DNA of 32,448 nucleotides from NCBI GenBank assembly GCA_030149175.1, contig JASBSA010000002.1:1-32448 (forward strand), given 5' to 3'. Position 1 is the first letter of the stretch, and each line of letters starts with the position of its first letter. Below the pieces are notes generated by a model. That model was given only the letters and a program-made list of their open reading frames with translations. It was not told where the DNA came from and did not search any database. This document shows, piece by piece, positions 24,931-32,448 of the stretch. The DNA comes from Winogradskyella sp. Its GTDB lineage: Bacteria; Bacteroidota; Bacteroidia; Flavobacteriales; Flavobacteriaceae. A program made the translations under genes and the position numbers.

Positions 24931-27363
24931 ATGTCATTTTCATTAAAACGAATTTTACCACACGTCTTAGTCCTCATTGGTTTTGTTGTACTGTCTTTAG
25001 CGTATTTTAGTCCAGTTTTACAGGGTAAAAAGATTTTTCAGAGCGATATTATGCACTATATAGGTATGGCTCAGCAACAAAAAGATTTTGCCAAAGCTAC
25101 TGGTGAAGAAACCTATTGGACCAATAGTGCCTTTGGCGGCATGCCAACGTACCAACTTGGAGCACAATATCCTCATAATTATATTAAAAAACTCGACTTA
25201 GTATTACGGTTTTTACCTAGGCCAGCAGATTATTTGTTTCTTTATTTTATTGGGTTTTACATTTTATTACTCTCATTAAAAGTAGATTATAAACTTTCTG
25301 CACTCGGCGCATTAGCCTTTGGTTTTTCTACCTACCTCATTATAATCTTAGGTGTAGGGCATAATGCCAAGGCTCATGCAATTGCATATATGCCAATGGT
25401 TTTGGCGGGAATTATTCTCACCTTTAGGAAAAAGTACGTTTTAGGGTTTTTGCTAACTACGGTTGCATTAGGGTTAGAGATTGTTGCAAATCATTTCCAA
25501 ATGACATACTATTTGTTGTTCTTGGTCATAATTTTGGGTATCGTTTATTTAATCGATGCTTATCATAAACAAGTTTTGCCACATTTTTTTAAGTCTATAG
25601 GTCTTCTATCTGTAGCTGCATTATTAGCTGTTGGATTAAATGCGACTAACCTAATGGCAACGCAACAATATGCTAAAGAAAGCACCAGAGGAAAAAGTGA
25701 ATTGACTATAAATCCTGATGGTTCTAAAAAGGAAGTTACTTCTGGTTTAGATAAAGATTACATTACGGAATATAGTTATGGATTAGCTGAAACGTTTAAT
25801 CTATTCATTCCGCGTTTTATGGGTGGTGGAAATACCGAAGATATTGGTAAAGATTCTGAAACTTATAAAACCTACGTTACCATGGGTGCTTCGCCTATTG
25901 AAGCTTTAGAGCTTTCAAAAAATGCACCAATGTATTGGGGAAATCAACCCATTGTAGAAGCACCAGCTTATGTGGGAGCAGTTATTCTGTTTTTGTTTGT
26001 TCTTGGTTTGTTTTTGGTAAAAGGACGCTTAAAATGGTGGCTAGTTGCTGGTACAATATTTTCGTTATTGCTATCCTACGGAAAAACAGAACCTTTTAGT
26101 TTCATTACAAACTTCTTTATAGACTATGTGCCACTTTATGACAAGTTTAGAGCAGTAACGTCAATTCAGGTGTTGTTAGAGTTGTGTATTCCTGTACTTG
26201 GAATTTTTGCTCTAGTACGATTATTAAATGATTTTGAAAAAGAAGAACAAAAGCTAAAGGCGCTTAAGTACACTGTTGTTATAACTGGAGGTTTATGTAT
26301 TGTATTCTTACTATTTAAATCTGTATTTTTTGACTTTATAAGCTTTAGAGATCAAGGAATACCAGATATGCTTTTAGATGCATTAATTGAAGACAGAAAA
26401 TCGCTTTTCAATGCCGATACCATAAGATCTTTGGTATTAGTACTCTTATCTGCTGGTATTATTTATTACTTTTTAAAGAAGAAATTATCAGAAAGTATGG
26501 TGGTTGTGGTCTTTGCAGTTTTAATTCTCTTCGATTTAGTATCAATTAACAGAAACTACGTAAATAACGACAATTTTGTTTCGGCAATAAAAGTTGATAG
26601 ACCTTACCAGGCAAATACTGCAGATAAAGAAATTTTAAAAGATAAAGGACATTACCGAGTGTTAGATATGTCTACGCAAGGACAACGACAACCAGCGAGA
26701 GCAGCATATTTTCATAATTCTCTATTTGGATATCATGCGGCAAAATTGGGACGATATAATGAACTGATGGAATTTCATATTTATAACAATAATATGAATG
26801 TTCTCAATATGCTAAATACCAAGTATATTATTGCTGAAGATCAAGGACAGATATTTCCCTACGACAACCCAGATGCTAATGGTAATGCATGGTTTGTTAG
26901 TGAGTTAGAAGAATTACCAAGTGCCAACGAAGAAATAAAAGCTTTGGATAGTTTGGATACAAAACATAGGGCAGTTACTACAATGCCAGAATTTAGTAGT
27001 CATCCGGAAGTTTTAAAATTCAAAGTAGACTCAACAGCTTCAATAAACTTAAAAGAATTTAAACCTAATTATTTTAAATACGAATCAAACAATACAAACG
27101 ATGGTTTTGCGGTATTTTCAGAAATCTATTATAAATATGGATGGAATGCCTATATAGATGGAGAATTAAAACCACATATTAGAGTTAATTATGTTTTACG
27201 AGGAATGGAAGTTCCAGCTGGAAAACATACTATCGAGTTTAAGTTTGAACCACAAGTCGTAGAAACAGGAAGTAAAATTGCCTTAGCAAGTTCTGCTGTT
27301 TTAGGTTTTTTATTGTTGTTGGGTATATTTTTTCAATTTAAGAAGAAAAAGGAAGTTGTTTAG
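24931..27363 (+). CDS. YfhO-family polytopic membrane protein
   Basis: An 810-residue integral membrane protein of the YfhO family, which resembles GT-C glycosyltransferases. Hydrophobic segments appear at about 8-30, 95-115, 120-140, 150-170, 178-205, 215-235, 350-370, 375-395, 425-445, 455-475, 500-520 and 530-550. A large soluble domain follows from about 555, with the conserved YDxG-like surface sequence YYKYGWNAYIDG, and a final anchor lies at about 783-803. Family members are thought to add sugars from polyprenyl-phosphate donors to cell-envelope polymers; acceptor and donor here are unknown. The glycosyltransferase gene begins 8 bases after the stop, giving a YfhO-GT4-flippase operon. 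Confidence 0.9.
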   Translation: MSFSLKRILPHVLVLIGFVVLSLAYFSPVLQGKKIFQSDIMHYIGMAQQQKDFAKATGEETYWTNSAFGGMPTYQLGAQYPHNYIKKLDLVLRFLPRPADYLFLYFIGFYILLLSLKVDYKLSALGALAFGFSTYLIIILGVGHNAKAHAIAYMPMVLAGIILTFRKKYVLGFLLTTVALGLEIVANHFQMTYYLLFLVIILGIVYLIDAYHKQVLPHFFKSIGLLSVAALLAVGLNATNLMATQQYAKESTRGKSELTINPDGSKKEVTSGLDKDYITEYSYGLAETFNLFIPRFMGGGNTEDIGKDSETYKTYVTMGASPIEALELSKNAPMYWGNQPIVEAPAYVGAVILFLFVLGLFLVKGRLKWWLVAGTIFSLLLSYGKTEPFSFITNFFIDYVPLYDKFRAVTSIQVLLELCIPVLGIFALVRLLNDFEKEEQKLKALKYTVVITGGLCIVFLLFKSVFFDFISFRDQGIPDMLLDALIEDRKSLFNADTIRSLVLVLLSAGIIYYFLKKKLSESMVVVVFAVLILFDLVSINRNYVNNDNFVSAIKVDRPYQANTADKEILKDKGHYRVLDMSTQGQRQPARAAYFHNSLFGYHAAKLGRYNELMEFHIYNNNMNVLNMLNTKYIIAEDQGQIFPYDNPDANGNAWFVSELEELPSANEEIKALDSLDTKHRAVTTMPEFSSHPEVLKFKVDSTASINLKEFKPNYFKYESNNTNDGFAVFSEIYYKYGWNAYIDGELKPHIRVNYVLRGMEVPAGKHTIEFKFEPQVVETGSKIALASSAVLGFLLLLGIFFQFKKKKEVV

Positions 27364-27371
27364 CTCTAATA

Positions 27372-28661
27372 ATGAACCCTCAGAAAGTACTTATAATCAC
27401 ATATTATTGGCCACCAGCAGGTGGACCAGGCGTGCAACGTTGGCTTAAGTTTGTTAAATATTTGCCTGAATTCGGAATAGAACCAATTGTATATTGTCCT
27501 GAAAACCCTAATTATCCAATCATTGATGAAAGTTTGGTGAATGAAATTCCTAACCAAGTTACCATAATAAAACAACCCATAAATGAGCCCTACCAATTAG
27601 CAAGTTTCTTTTCAAAAAAGAGCTCTAAAAAAATAAGTTCTGGGGTTATTCCTAAGGCTAAAAAGCAATCATTCATTGAGCGTTTAATGCTTTATGTGCG
27701 CGGTAATTTCTTTATTCCAGACGCTCGTAAAAATTGGGTTAAACCTTCTGTTGAATTTCTTTCAAATTATATAAAAAAGCATCGAATTGAAACGATAGTA
27801 ACAACTGGACCACCTCATAGTTTGCATGTTATAGGACTTCAACTAAAACAGAAGTTAAACATCAAATGGATAGCAGATTTTAGAGATCCATGGACAACTA
27901 TTGGCTACCATAAAGCTTTAAAACTTTCAAAAGCTTCAGCGCAAAAGCATCTTCAATTAGAATCTCAGGTTTTAAATTCAGCAGATTCTATTATTGTTAC
28001 AAGTAATCATACCAAAAACGAATTTGCAACCAAGACCAAGCATCCTATTACAGTTATTACCAATGGTTATGATAACCATTCGGTTAGAGTAGAAGGGAAG
28101 GATGAAAAATTCACTTTGTCTCATATAGGGTCATTATTGTCAGAACGTAATCCAAAAGTTTTGTGGGACGTTTTATCAGAATTAATTTCCGAAAATGAAA
28201 CGTTTTCAAAAGCATTTCAACTAAATCTTATAGGTGTTGTAAGTGACGATGTGTTAGAGTCAATTCGTAATTCAGGTTTAAAAAAACATGTAAATCTTAT
28301 CGGTTATGTAAGTCATGATGAAGCAATACAGTATCAAATGCAATCACGTTTATTATTATTGATAGAAATAGACTCTGAAGATACTAAAGCTATTATTCCG
28401 GGTAAATTATTTGAATACTTGATTTCAGAAACACCAATTCTAGCGATTGGTCCAGAAGATTCTGATGTGCAACAAATCATTACAAGGACCAATACAGGTG
28501 TGTATTTTAATTATCATCAAAAGGAAACATTAAAGACTCAAATCTTGTCTTATTTTGATGCTTATTTAAGCAATAATCTTAATGTACATGCTATAGGATT
28601 ACAACCATACAGTAGAAAAGCATTGACAAAGCGCCTTAGTGAAGTTATAAAAACGATGTAG
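27372..28661 (+). CDS. GT4-family glycosyltransferase
   Basis: A 429-residue GT-B-fold enzyme. The N-domain begins VLIITYYWPPAGGPGVQRW, the glycine-rich loop common to envelope GT4 proteins, with TTGPPHSLH and WIADFRDPW further in. The C-domain has TVITNGYD, FTLSHIGSLL, LIGYVSHDEAIQYQ and the nucleotide-sugar signature IIPGKLFEYLISETPILAIG with its catalytic-type Glu. It probably transfers a sugar from a nucleotide donor to an envelope glycan on the cytoplasmic face. The arrangement YfhO, GT4, flippase is consistent with building and exporting a lipid-linked oligosaccharide. Confidence 0.93.
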   Translation: MNPQKVLIITYYWPPAGGPGVQRWLKFVKYLPEFGIEPIVYCPENPNYPIIDESLVNEIPNQVTIIKQPINEPYQLASFFSKKSSKKISSGVIPKAKKQSFIERLMLYVRGNFFIPDARKNWVKPSVEFLSNYIKKHRIETIVTTGPPHSLHVIGLQLKQKLNIKWIADFRDPWTTIGYHKALKLSKASAQKHLQLESQVLNSADSIIVTSNHTKNEFATKTKHPITVITNGYDNHSVRVEGKDEKFTLSHIGSLLSERNPKVLWDVLSELISENETFSKAFQLNLIGVVSDDVLESIRNSGLKKHVNLIGYVSHDEAIQYQMQSRLLLLIEIDSEDTKAIIPGKLFEYLISETPILAIGPEDSDVQQIITRTNTGVYFNYHQKETLKTQILSYFDAYLSNNLNVHAIGLQPYSRKALTKRLSEVIKTM

Positions 28662-28699
28662 TCTTCAAATTAACATCTTAAGTTGTATTTTGCGGTATC

Positions 28700-30157
28700 A
28701 TGGGAATTGTATTAAATCAATCGTTTAAAAATACTATAAGTACTTATGTTGGTTTTGGTATTGGAGCCATAAATACTCTTTTCCTTTACACTAATTTTTT
28801 AACTGATGAATATTACGGTCTGGTTGCGTTTGTGTTATCTGCTGCCAATATTATGATGCCTTTTATGGCTTTTGGAGTCCACAATGCCATCATTAAATAC
28901 TATTCTACTTTCAAAACGAAAAATAGCATAAACAGCTTTTTAACGTTGATGTTGTTTCTGCCATTTGTTTTTATAATTCCTGCAATGATAATTGGTTTCT
29001 TGTCTTATGAAAGTATTTCAAGACTACTTTCAAACGAGAATAATATCGCTGGTAATTATCTCTGGCACATATTTGTTTTGGCTGTAGCTATGGCATATTT
29101 CGAAATATTTTTTGCTTGGTCTAAAGTGCAACTAAAAACTGTTTTTGGCAATGTGATGAAAGAAATTTTTCATCGTGTCTGTATAATGATTCTGTTGTTT
29201 TTAGTGTATCTAAAGTGGTTATCCGCAGAGCAATTTATTTTGGCATTAGTAGCAATATACGTTTTACGAATGATAATTATGAAATTATATGCATATTCGG
29301 TACGATTTCCAAAGTTAAAGTTTGAAATAGTTACAGGTTTTCCTAGAATTATAAAGTATGCCTTGTTAATGATTATTGCAGGTTCTGTAGCTATGCTTAT
29401 TTTAGATATAGACAAATTTATGATTGGTCTTATGTTGGAAGATATTGAGCAAGTCGCTTATTACAGTGTCGCGATTTTTATTGCAACTGTTATAGCTGTG
29501 CCTCAACGTTCTATGCATCAGATAATGATGCCACTAACCGCAAAGTATTTAAACGATAAAGACATGAGTTCTTTAGAAGATTTGTACAAACGAAGTTCTA
29601 TTAGTTTATTGGTTATAAGTGGTTTTATATTTCTTTTAATTATTCTGAATATCAATGAGCTCTATAAAATTCTTCCAGAGGAATTTACAGGAGGATTATT
29701 TGTAGTGCTTTTGGTGAGTCTTGCTAAGTTATATGATAACGGACTAGGTAATAATAATGCTATTTTATTTAATAGTGATTATTACAAAATGGTTTTGTTT
29801 TTTGGTGTGTTATTAGCAGTTTTGGCTATAGTTCTCAATTTTATTTTTATTCCTGTTTACGGAATAGAAGGCTCAGCATTTGCGACCTTTTTAGCAGTAG
29901 TGGTTTACAATACTATTAAGGTTGTTTTTGTAAAACAGAAACTCAAGGTTCAGCCATTTTCAATGTCTACTTTAAAAATGGTTATAATTCTCTTCCTTAT
30001 AACTCTAGCGATGTATTTTTGGGAATTTCCATTTCATCCTATTATTAATATTACACTAAAATCTGTTGTTATATTAATAGTCTATTTTTGGCTAATAATT
30101 AAGTTGAATATTTCTGAAGATATATCTATACAAATAAAAAAGCACCTAAAGTTTTAG
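28700..30157 (+). CDS. Polysaccharide flippase (MATE/Wzx-like)
   Basis: A 485-residue membrane protein with 12-14 predicted spanning segments and little soluble sequence, matching oligosaccharide flippases of the MOP superfamily. Segments include FGIGAINTLFLYTNF, YGLVAFVLSAANIMMPFMAFGV, FLTLMLFLPFVFIIPAMIIGF, LLMIIAGSVAMLILDIDKFMIGLML (the DKFMIG patch typical of the family), FFGVLLAVLAIVLNFIFIPVYGIEG and a paired C-terminal hairpin. It should move a lipid-linked glycan across the inner membrane. It starts 38 bases after the glycosyltransferase and ends before a terminator, closing the operon. Confidence 0.9.
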   Translation: MGIVLNQSFKNTISTYVGFGIGAINTLFLYTNFLTDEYYGLVAFVLSAANIMMPFMAFGVHNAIIKYYSTFKTKNSINSFLTLMLFLPFVFIIPAMIIGFLSYESISRLLSNENNIAGNYLWHIFVLAVAMAYFEIFFAWSKVQLKTVFGNVMKEIFHRVCIMILLFLVYLKWLSAEQFILALVAIYVLRMIIMKLYAYSVRFPKLKFEIVTGFPRIIKYALLMIIAGSVAMLILDIDKFMIGLMLEDIEQVAYYSVAIFIATVIAVPQRSMHQIMMPLTAKYLNDKDMSSLEDLYKRSSISLLVISGFIFLLIILNINELYKILPEEFTGGLFVVLLVSLAKLYDNGLGNNNAILFNSDYYKMVLFFGVLLAVLAIVLNFIFIPVYGIEGSAFATFLAVVVYNTIKVVFVKQKLKVQPFSMSTLKMVIILFLITLAMYFWEFPFHPIINITLKSVVILIVYFWLIIKLNISEDISIQIKKHLKF

Positions 30158-30166
30158 GTACTTTTT
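30137..30166 (+). terminator. Intrinsic terminator after the flippase gene
   Basis: Stem AAAAAG-C-ACCTAAA / TTTAGGT-A-CTTTTT (30137-30150 with 30153-30166), one internal mismatch, ending in T's; it overlaps the last codons of the gene. Confidence 0.75.
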
Positions 30167-30174
30167 ATAAATGA

Positions 30175-30218
30175 GAAATCTCGTAAGGTGCTCTGAGGCA
30201 TACATCATACGAGACTTC
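30175..30218 (-). terminator. Hairpin downstream of the basic-tail protein gene
   Basis: GAAATCTCGTA (30175-30185) pairs with TACGAGACTTC (30208-30218), one mismatch, 22-base loop. It lies between the converging flippase and basic-tail genes. In the minus direction a T/A-rich stretch follows, so it may end the minus transcript. The AGGTGCT in its loop could instead pair with AGCACCT (30141-30147) of the neighbouring terminator. Confidence 0.45.
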
Positions 30219-30251
30219 TACTAACCAACCAAAAAAATCATGTTTATCTTT

Positions 30252-31511
30252 TTATCCTCTGGTTCTTCTTGAGCTAGATCTTGTAGAACTTTGGTTGCTT
30301 TTTCTACTTGTGTTTGATCTTTTCGAAACCGAAGATGACTTTCTTTTGTTTTGAACAGTACTTCGTTGTTTATTACTTTTAGAACTACTTCTACTATATA
30401 TACGAGAATTAGTGCTATTTGGTTTTGATGCTGTAGTACTTTTTGTTCTATTCACTTTATTAGACACAGAACTATTACCTCGGGTCACATTATTTCTAGA
30501 ATTTGTACTTCTAGAGATATTATTAGTACGTGTAGACCTTGTCGGTGTTGATACTTTGTTACTAGATCGAGTAGTTCTAATGCTCCTACTATCATTATTA
30601 TTTCTTGCATTTGGCTTAGAAACTCTGTTTGTAGATCGTGTTTCAGATGTTTTATTACTTCTGGTAACTGTTCTAGATGTACCGGCTTCAGAATTACGGG
30701 ATGCTGTACTTCGAGATGAATGCTCTGCTAATCGTGTTGTACGTGTTCTTGTAATTTCAGCGTTTCTTCTAGATACGGTTCTTTGTATTGTGCGCTCGCT
30801 TCTATTTCTAGGAGTCTGTGCATAACTATCACTATTGTTTCGTCTTACAACCTGAGTTTTTCCTCGTCTTCCTGCATTAACATTGTAATATCTTACATTG
30901 TTTCTGTATGGTCTGTACCAAATGTGTCTAACAGGTGTGTAGTATTGTCTGTAAGGGTTAACATTGATTACACAGTAACTAACAGGTGGAACAATATAGA
31001 ATCTGTGCCATGGTCTGTACACGTAAGCTCTGTTGTACACGTTTATATATCCGTCGTATCTCCAATACACATTGTTTCTGTAATACACATTTAGTCCACC
31101 AATTCTGCTAATTCTGTTAAAACTATTATATGTTATAAAGATGTCACCAATTTGATTTACTCTCCCGTAAAAATCATAGTAGATAGGCGTGTTTTCAATT
31201 TGAATGATTGCACCAAAACTATCGTATTGTACATAAGGATTGTAATCGTATCCAGAGTTAAAACTTAGGCTAAAACCTGGAGCGTCTATATTAACATTTA
31301 CGTCTGGTCCATAATCCGGAATATAAAAGTCGAACTGACCATCTCTGTAAACAGAAAACTCAATACCTCCTTCTGTAAATATGAAAGAATTACCATAACC
31401 TCTCACATAGTTGTTTGTAGAAGCATCAGCTTCAGATGTTGTTGTGGTGGTTGCATATGTAGCAGTTGAAAATGCCACTAAACTTGCTAATAAAAATAGA
31501 ATCCGTTTCAT
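30252..31511 (-). CDS. Secreted repeat protein with Arg/Ser/Thr/Asn-rich basic tail
   Basis: A 419-residue exported protein of no known function. After a signal peptide (LLASLVAFSTATYA) comes a beta-rich domain (about 35-220) with FTEGGIEFSVYRDGQFDFYIPD and repeated units such as YYDFYGRVNQIGDIF and ITYNSFNRISRIGGLN, then a Tyr/Arg/Asn-rich stretch. The last ~195 residues are low-complexity Arg, Ser, Thr, Asn and Lys with almost no acidic residues. The neighbouring gene upstream encodes a shorter paralogue of the N-terminal domain without this tail. A sigma-54-type promoter precedes it. The tail may bind polyanionic surface glycan or DNA; this is inferred from charge alone. Confidence 0.75.
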   Translation of the reverse strand: MKRILFLLASLVAFSTATYATTTTTSEADASTNNYVRGYGNSFIFTEGGIEFSVYRDGQFDFYIPDYGPDVNVNIDAPGFSLSFNSGYDYNPYVQYDSFGAIIQIENTPIYYDFYGRVNQIGDIFITYNSFNRISRIGGLNVYYRNNVYWRYDGYINVYNRAYVYRPWHRFYIVPPVSYCVINVNPYRQYYTPVRHIWYRPYRNNVRYYNVNAGRRGKTQVVRRNNSDSYAQTPRNRSERTIQRTVSRRNAEITRTRTTRLAEHSSRSTASRNSEAGTSRTVTRSNKTSETRSTNRVSKPNARNNNDSRSIRTTRSSNKVSTPTRSTRTNNISRSTNSRNNVTRGNSSVSNKVNRTKSTTASKPNSTNSRIYSRSSSKSNKQRSTVQNKRKSSSVSKRSNTSRKSNQSSTRSSSRRTRG

Positions 31512-31547
31512 AATAATTTGGTTTTAAATTAAACTCGTTATGTATTA

Positions 31548-31563
31548 AACAAACAGCGTGCCA
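31548..31563 (-). promoter_or_regulatory. Sigma-54-type promoter for the basic-tail gene
   Basis: Minus strand TGGCACG-CTGT-TTGTT, preceded by T, matches the -24/-12 pattern TGGCACG-N4-TTGCW except T for C in the -12 GC. Transcription would start near 31538, giving a leader of about 27 bases. The same word occurs before the paralogue. Confidence 0.65.
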
Positions 31564-31606
31564 AAAATTATAAATCACTGTTTTTGAGGTATTTGTTTAA
31601 AATGAA

Positions 31607-31641
31607 AAACCCTGAATTATTTGGGGAAATATTCAGGGTTT
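31607..31641 (-). terminator. Intrinsic terminator after the short paralogue gene
   Basis: Stem AAACCCTGAAT / ATTCAGGGTTT (31607-31617 with 31631-31641), 13-base loop; on the minus strand it is followed by TTTTTCATTTT. It separates the two paralogues into two transcripts. Confidence 0.8.
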
Positions 31642-31669
31642 AAAAAACCATTAGATTATTTTAAATGGT

Positions 31670-32329
31670 TTATTTATGTTTTAATTTTTTTTGCTTTTTT
31701 ATCTTACCGTTCTTTCTGTAGTAGTAAAATTCATTGTCGTTCCAATTTTCATCCCATTCATCTTCATAAGTATATTGGTTATAAGTGCCTGAACCATAAA
31801 TTCCACTTCCTACATTACTATGATTCACAAAACCTCTGGTTCCGATTACCATACCGTATCTGTCATAAAGAATGTGTAGTCCTCCAACTTGTTTTAGTTG
31901 TCCGCGTCTATAACTCATGTACACTGTACCAGCACGTTTTATTCTTCCTTGGCTATCGTAGTTGATAAAAACATTTCCTATTCTTCGTACTCTTCCCAAT
32001 CTATCGTGAGTAATAATTACTCCTCTACCAGTATAATATTGATTTGTGAATGGAGCACCAAATGTTCGATTTGTCTCTCGTCTGTTACGTTTGTAATAGT
32101 AATCGTCATTACTTGGGTATGTTGTAAAAACTTCCGTATTAAAATCGAAGCTTCCATCAGGGAAGATTAAAAATTCAACACCTCGTTCAATAAACGAAAT
32201 AGGTTGTGAGAATCCATAACGCTTAACTTTTAAATCTTCCCCATTTAAAACAGCATTTCCTGCTGTTGTTGCTGTGGCAGATGTAAGTCCTGCTAACACC
32301 ATTGCCAAAAAAAGTAATTTACTTTTCAT
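31670..32329 (-). CDS. Secreted beta-repeat protein, short paralogue
   Basis: A 219-residue exported protein of unknown function, paralogous to the N-terminal half of the next gene downstream. After the signal peptide (LFLAMVLAGLTSATA) it has FIERGVEFLIFPDGSFDFN, then four units of about 16 residues: IITHDRLGRVRRIGNVF, INYDSQGRIKRAGTVY, MSYRRGQLKQVGGLH and ILYDRYGMVIG. The consensus hxYDxxGRhxxIGxh looks like consecutive beta-hairpins, reminiscent of YD or MORN-like repeats but shorter. An acidic/aromatic linker (YEDEWDENWNDNEFYYY) leads to a short Lys-rich end. It has a sigma-54-type promoter and its own terminator. Confidence 0.78.
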   Translation of the reverse strand: MKSKLLFLAMVLAGLTSATATTAGNAVLNGEDLKVKRYGFSQPISFIERGVEFLIFPDGSFDFNTEVFTTYPSNDDYYYKRNRRETNRTFGAPFTNQYYTGRGVIITHDRLGRVRRIGNVFINYDSQGRIKRAGTVYMSYRRGQLKQVGGLHILYDRYGMVIGTRGFVNHSNVGSGIYGSGTYNQYTYEDEWDENWNDNEFYYYRKNGKIKKQKKLKHK

Positions 32330-32399
32330 AATGTATAGGTTTTTAAGATTTACCCAATTCTAGCGTATCTAGAATTTTTAGGTCCTTTGCGTAATAAAA

Positions 32400-32415
32400 A
32401 CCAATTAACGTGCCA
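32400..32415 (-). promoter_or_regulatory. Sigma-54-type promoter for the short paralogue
   Basis: Minus strand TGGCACG-TTAA-TTGGT, preceded by T: a full -24 element and TTG at -12 with correct 4-base spacing. Transcription would start near 32389, about 60 bases before the start codon. The gap 32330-32448 holds no gene. Confidence 0.6.
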
Positions 32416-32448
32416 AGATTTTAAAATTTTGATATTCAGTTTGTTAAT

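Noticed and set aside
30412-30825. 137-residue open frame antisense to the basic-tail gene
   Set aside because: A shadow of the Arg/Ser-rich coding sequence, giving a Leu/Val-rich composition with no start context or homology.

Overview
The window looks like chromosome of a marine-type member of the Flavobacteriaceae (Bacteroidota). The DNA is AT-rich and start codons lack Shine-Dalgarno sites. Several promoters carry the Bacteroidota -7 box TAnnTTTG. The gene set fits too: a type IX secretion (T9SS) sorting domain, a SusC-unrelated TonB-dependent receptor with a carboxypeptidase-like N-terminus, a DUF4834 protein and capnine (sulfonolipid) genes. I see no rRNA, tRNA, CRISPR array, phage or insertion sequence.

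Layout. 1-2140 (+): the end of malate synthase and isocitrate lyase, the two enzymes of the glyoxylate shunt. 2307-6069 (+): a TPR protein and a large secreted phosphatase-like protein whose active site is partly destroyed. 6152-8706 (-): a DnaQ-type exonuclease and a cNMP/CBS/DUF294 regulator, a pair often found beside acetate-uptake genes. 8782-13387 (-): a TonB-dependent receptor, a Lys-rich small secreted protein, an ArsC-like reductase and prfB, which is intact only if a programmed +1 frameshift is read. 13530-14720 (-): a lipoprotein with features of an internal-thioester adhesin. 15016-19709: an orphan ATP-grasp ligase, threonine aldolase, YbaB and oligopeptidase B. 19780-24457: the capnine locus. 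24583-30157 (+): DUF4834, YfhO, a GT4 glycosyltransferase and a flippase, an envelope-polysaccharide group. 30252-32329 (-): two related secreted proteins, each preceded by a sigma-54-type promoter.

The most coherent system is the sulfonolipid locus. A cystathionine-beta-synthase-like enzyme (candidate cysteate synthase CapA) is followed by a serine-palmitoyltransferase-like enzyme. That enzyme carries the lysine (K280, 30 residues after the PLP lysine K250) reported to separate cysteate acyltransferases from true serine palmitoyltransferases. Converging on them is a two-gene operon for an outer-membrane-type protein and a GNAT-fold protein, the fold used by bacterial ceramide synthase. I propose the GNAT protein as a candidate for the N-acylation step.

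Other points worth a second look are the half-dismantled metal site of the phosphatase-like protein, the RF2 frameshift site without a Shine-Dalgarno-like stimulator, the paired sigma-54 promoters on paralogues that differ by a long Arg/Ser/Thr/Asn tail, and the Cys/Gln pair in the lipoprotein. All functions are inferred from sequence alone; no database search was run.
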